The notes under the pieces: model-generated
Database searches by the model: none
Told to the model about the DNA's origin: nothing
The model's input: only the letters and a program-made list of their open reading frames with translations
Part shown: in pieces, positions 62,269 to 64,000 of the stretch
Position numbering within the stretch: position 1 is the stretch's first letter
How the letters are laid out: the number at the start of each line of letters is the position of its first letter
Program-made: the position numbers and the translations under genes
Source: Lachnospiraceae bacterium
Lineage (GTDB): Bacteria; Bacillota; Clostridia; Lachnospirales; Lachnospiraceae
DNA: 64,000 nucleotides
NCBI GenBank assembly: GCA_009774145.1
Contig: VSND01000016.1
Coordinates: 7,932 to 71,931 of the forward strand
Direction: 5' to 3'

Positions 62269-63918
62269 TTATTCTCCTCTGATATAGTTGTAGATATCCT
62301 CCCGTACCGGAACATCCAGCTGATAGGTAATCTCAAATGCATCATCATTCGTCGTTTCCATATGAATCGGAAACGGCTCGCCAACTGCAAAAATTTCTCC
62401 TAAGAAATAAAACTCTTTCGCTTCCTTATCATCCTTGTTTTTCCGGACAAACAGGTAGATTTTATTTTCTGTATTTTCTGTTCCTTTTTTATAAATCCGT
62501 TCTGCATCACTGGAAGTCACTTTTCTTGGATGTTTGGATAAAGCAATCAACTCATTCGGCGATACAAAGCGATCCTCATAAGCAATCGCATCCTCCGCTT
62601 TTTCATAATTGATAAATACCGGAAGCGTCTTTGTCTCCGAATCGTAAAAATAACCGCCGATATTCTGTGCATTCATATTTTTCTTCCAGTTCAAAAGGCG
62701 GCATACGTCCTCATAGGTATACTTCTGATATAATTGAAAATTCGTCTCCTTATAACGATGTGCATAGTTCTCTTGATACTGTTGGAGCCCATACTCCAGC
62801 AATTCATCTACCATCTGAAAGAAATCCGGATTTGCCAATAATCTCTGAAACTCCGATGCAATTTGGTATTCTCCTGTTTCGTCCTTTTCCAGAAAAACAC
62901 AGCTTCGGAATTTTTTCTTTTCTTCCTCTTTTGGAAATTCATTGGTCAAGTTTAAAATCACCGATTCCTCTTCCCTTTTGGAAGGCTGGATCGCATACAA
63001 CTGCTTCATTTTTCCCCGCCAGTAATTCAGAATTCTGTTTTGTCGGCGAACCAGCCCCCGCAACGCTTCAAGCTCGTGAACCCGTTTCCCTTTTACCACC
63101 TTCCGGGATAAATATTCTATCATCTGCTCTTCATTGGCAGAAAGTCTAATGGAATATTCCTTTTCGTATTTTACCAAAAATGCATAATAAGAACCACATT
63201 TTTCAAAGATTTTATTTACATCAATGGAACCATGCTCTCCAAAGTCCCGAATCGACGGGATTCTGCCCAACTTATATTTCAGATTTTTATAAGAATCCCG
63301 AATCAGTTTCAGATCGTTGGTTTTGGCCAAATCAATAGATGCATAGATTCTCTTTCTTGCGATTTCATCAAAATGAATGCTGGAACTGCCTGGTATGATT
63401 CTGGTTCCGCCTGCCACATATTTGCGCATATTATCCTTGTTATAAGAACGATCCCCAGAAAGCGCAACCGGAATCATAAAGTTATTCATATAATTCCCGA
63501 TAAAATCCAGAATTACCACATACTTCTTTCCATCCGCTTTCCGAAGTCCGCGGCCCAGCTGCTGAATAAACACCGCCGGACTTTCCGTAGGACGAAGCAT
63601 AATAACCTGATTGATCTCCGGAATATCCACACCTTCATTGAAAATATCGATCGTAAAAATATAGTCCAGATAATCACAGCAATTATCCGCCGTCAATCGT
63701 TCGATGCAGGACTCCCGTTCCTCCTGCGAATGTTCGCCGCACAAAAACACAGTTCGATAACCTCTTTCATTGAACTTCCTGGACAGTTCCTTCGCCTCAT
63801 CTTTTCTGCTGCAAAAAATCAATCCCTTTACCCGATCACCGCTGTAACCGTAATAATTTGTTTTTTCCAAAATATATTCCACTCGGTCGTCACAGACCAG
63901 ATACGAAAAATTTCTCAT
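62269..63918 (-). pseudogene. DUF3427 helicase, N-terminally truncated
   Basis: 549-codon frame that begins in the middle of a PLD-DEAD-DUF3427 protein (usually 900 or more residues). It has the second RecA lobe (RVKGLIFCSRKDEAKELS, FNEGVDIPEINQVIML, motif VI QQLGRGLRK) and the whole DUF3427 tail (IGGYFYDSETKTLPVFINY, then LGEIFAVGEPFP). Phospholipase-D-like domain, Walker A and DEAD box are absent. An in-frame TGA at 63955-63957 precedes the ATG, which has only a weak site. Either a remnant or a shortened partner protein; without motif I it cannot work as a helicase alone. Confidence 0.75.
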
Positions 63919-64000
63919 GCCCGTAGTACTGTATCCGTTTAGAAATAATAGTTTTCATTTGTAGATATTTCTGTTATACTCCATTAAAAACGGTATTGGA

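Noticed and set aside
1..64000. CRISPR arrays, rRNA, tRNA and complete insertion sequences
   Set aside because: No regularly spaced direct repeats, no rRNA-like or cloverleaf sequence and no transposase were found by eye. A computed search could still find a missed tRNA.

Overview
The window looks like a chromosomal segment of a gut Clostridia, most probably a Lachnospiraceae member. This is inferred from near-50% GC, strong AGGAGG-type ribosome binding sites, an LL-diaminopimelate aminotransferase, AgrC/AgrA-like regulators and many GHKL or hybrid kinases. No rRNA, tRNA or CRISPR array was seen.

Layout. 0-3.3 kb: an Agr-like sensor kinase and LytTR regulator with a CPBP membrane protease. 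3.6 kb: a small helical protein. 4.1-8.4 kb: an alpha-glucoside PTS locus (RpiR regulator divergent from GH4 6-phospho-alpha-glucosidase, EIICB and EIIA). 8.5-12.7 kb: an Fe-S protein, a lipoprotein and an M56 (BlaR1-like) membrane peptidase. 12.9-15.3 kb: CbiL overlapping an ABC-2 transporter. 15.4-26 kb: housekeeping and metabolic genes (dapL, OmpR-type two-component pair, galK, uppP, DUF815 ATPase, alanine symporter, aminotransferase, HD hydrolase). 26.1-29.6 kb: a YkgJ protein and a Tet(M)-like GTPase fused to a NYN nuclease domain. 29.6-34.9 kb: two hybrid histidine kinases. 35.1-37.2 kb: two NUDIX proteins, one NrtR-like and one fused to UPF0158. 37.4-38.9 kb: a HEAT-repeat protein. 39.0-45.1 kb: a phosphorelay locus of a lone receiver, a kinase-receiver-Hpt protein and a kinase-receiver-DegV protein. 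45.2-50.8 kb: a Na+ symporter, sigma/anti-sigma pair, TrmH-like methyltransferase and FGGY kinase. 51.0-53.2 kb: a decayed prophage with a deleted tape-measure gene, an integrase fragment and a probable type I toxin-antitoxin. 53.5-63.9 kb: a tightly packed minus-strand island.

The most unusual parts are as follows. (1) The 53.5-63.9 kb island carries a truncated DUF3427 helicase, a MutT-like NUDIX, a DUF262/HNH GmrSD-like protein, an MmcQ-like protein, a TerB-type protein, a BrxD-like DUF2791 ATPase, an Lhr/BrxHI-like helicase and a Dus enzyme. Five of its seven junctions are 4-base ATGA overlaps and the other two gaps are only 3 and 8 bases, so it looks like one candidate defence or DNA-processing operon. 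(2) The three-gene phosphorelay ends in a kinase with a C-terminal DegV (fatty-acid-binding) domain. (3) Two further fusions stand out: ribosomal-protection-type GTPase plus NYN nuclease, and UPF0158 plus NUDIX. (4) A holin-like toxin faces a convergent antisense RNA with a recognisable promoter and terminator.

All functions are read from motifs and family knowledge; no database search was run.
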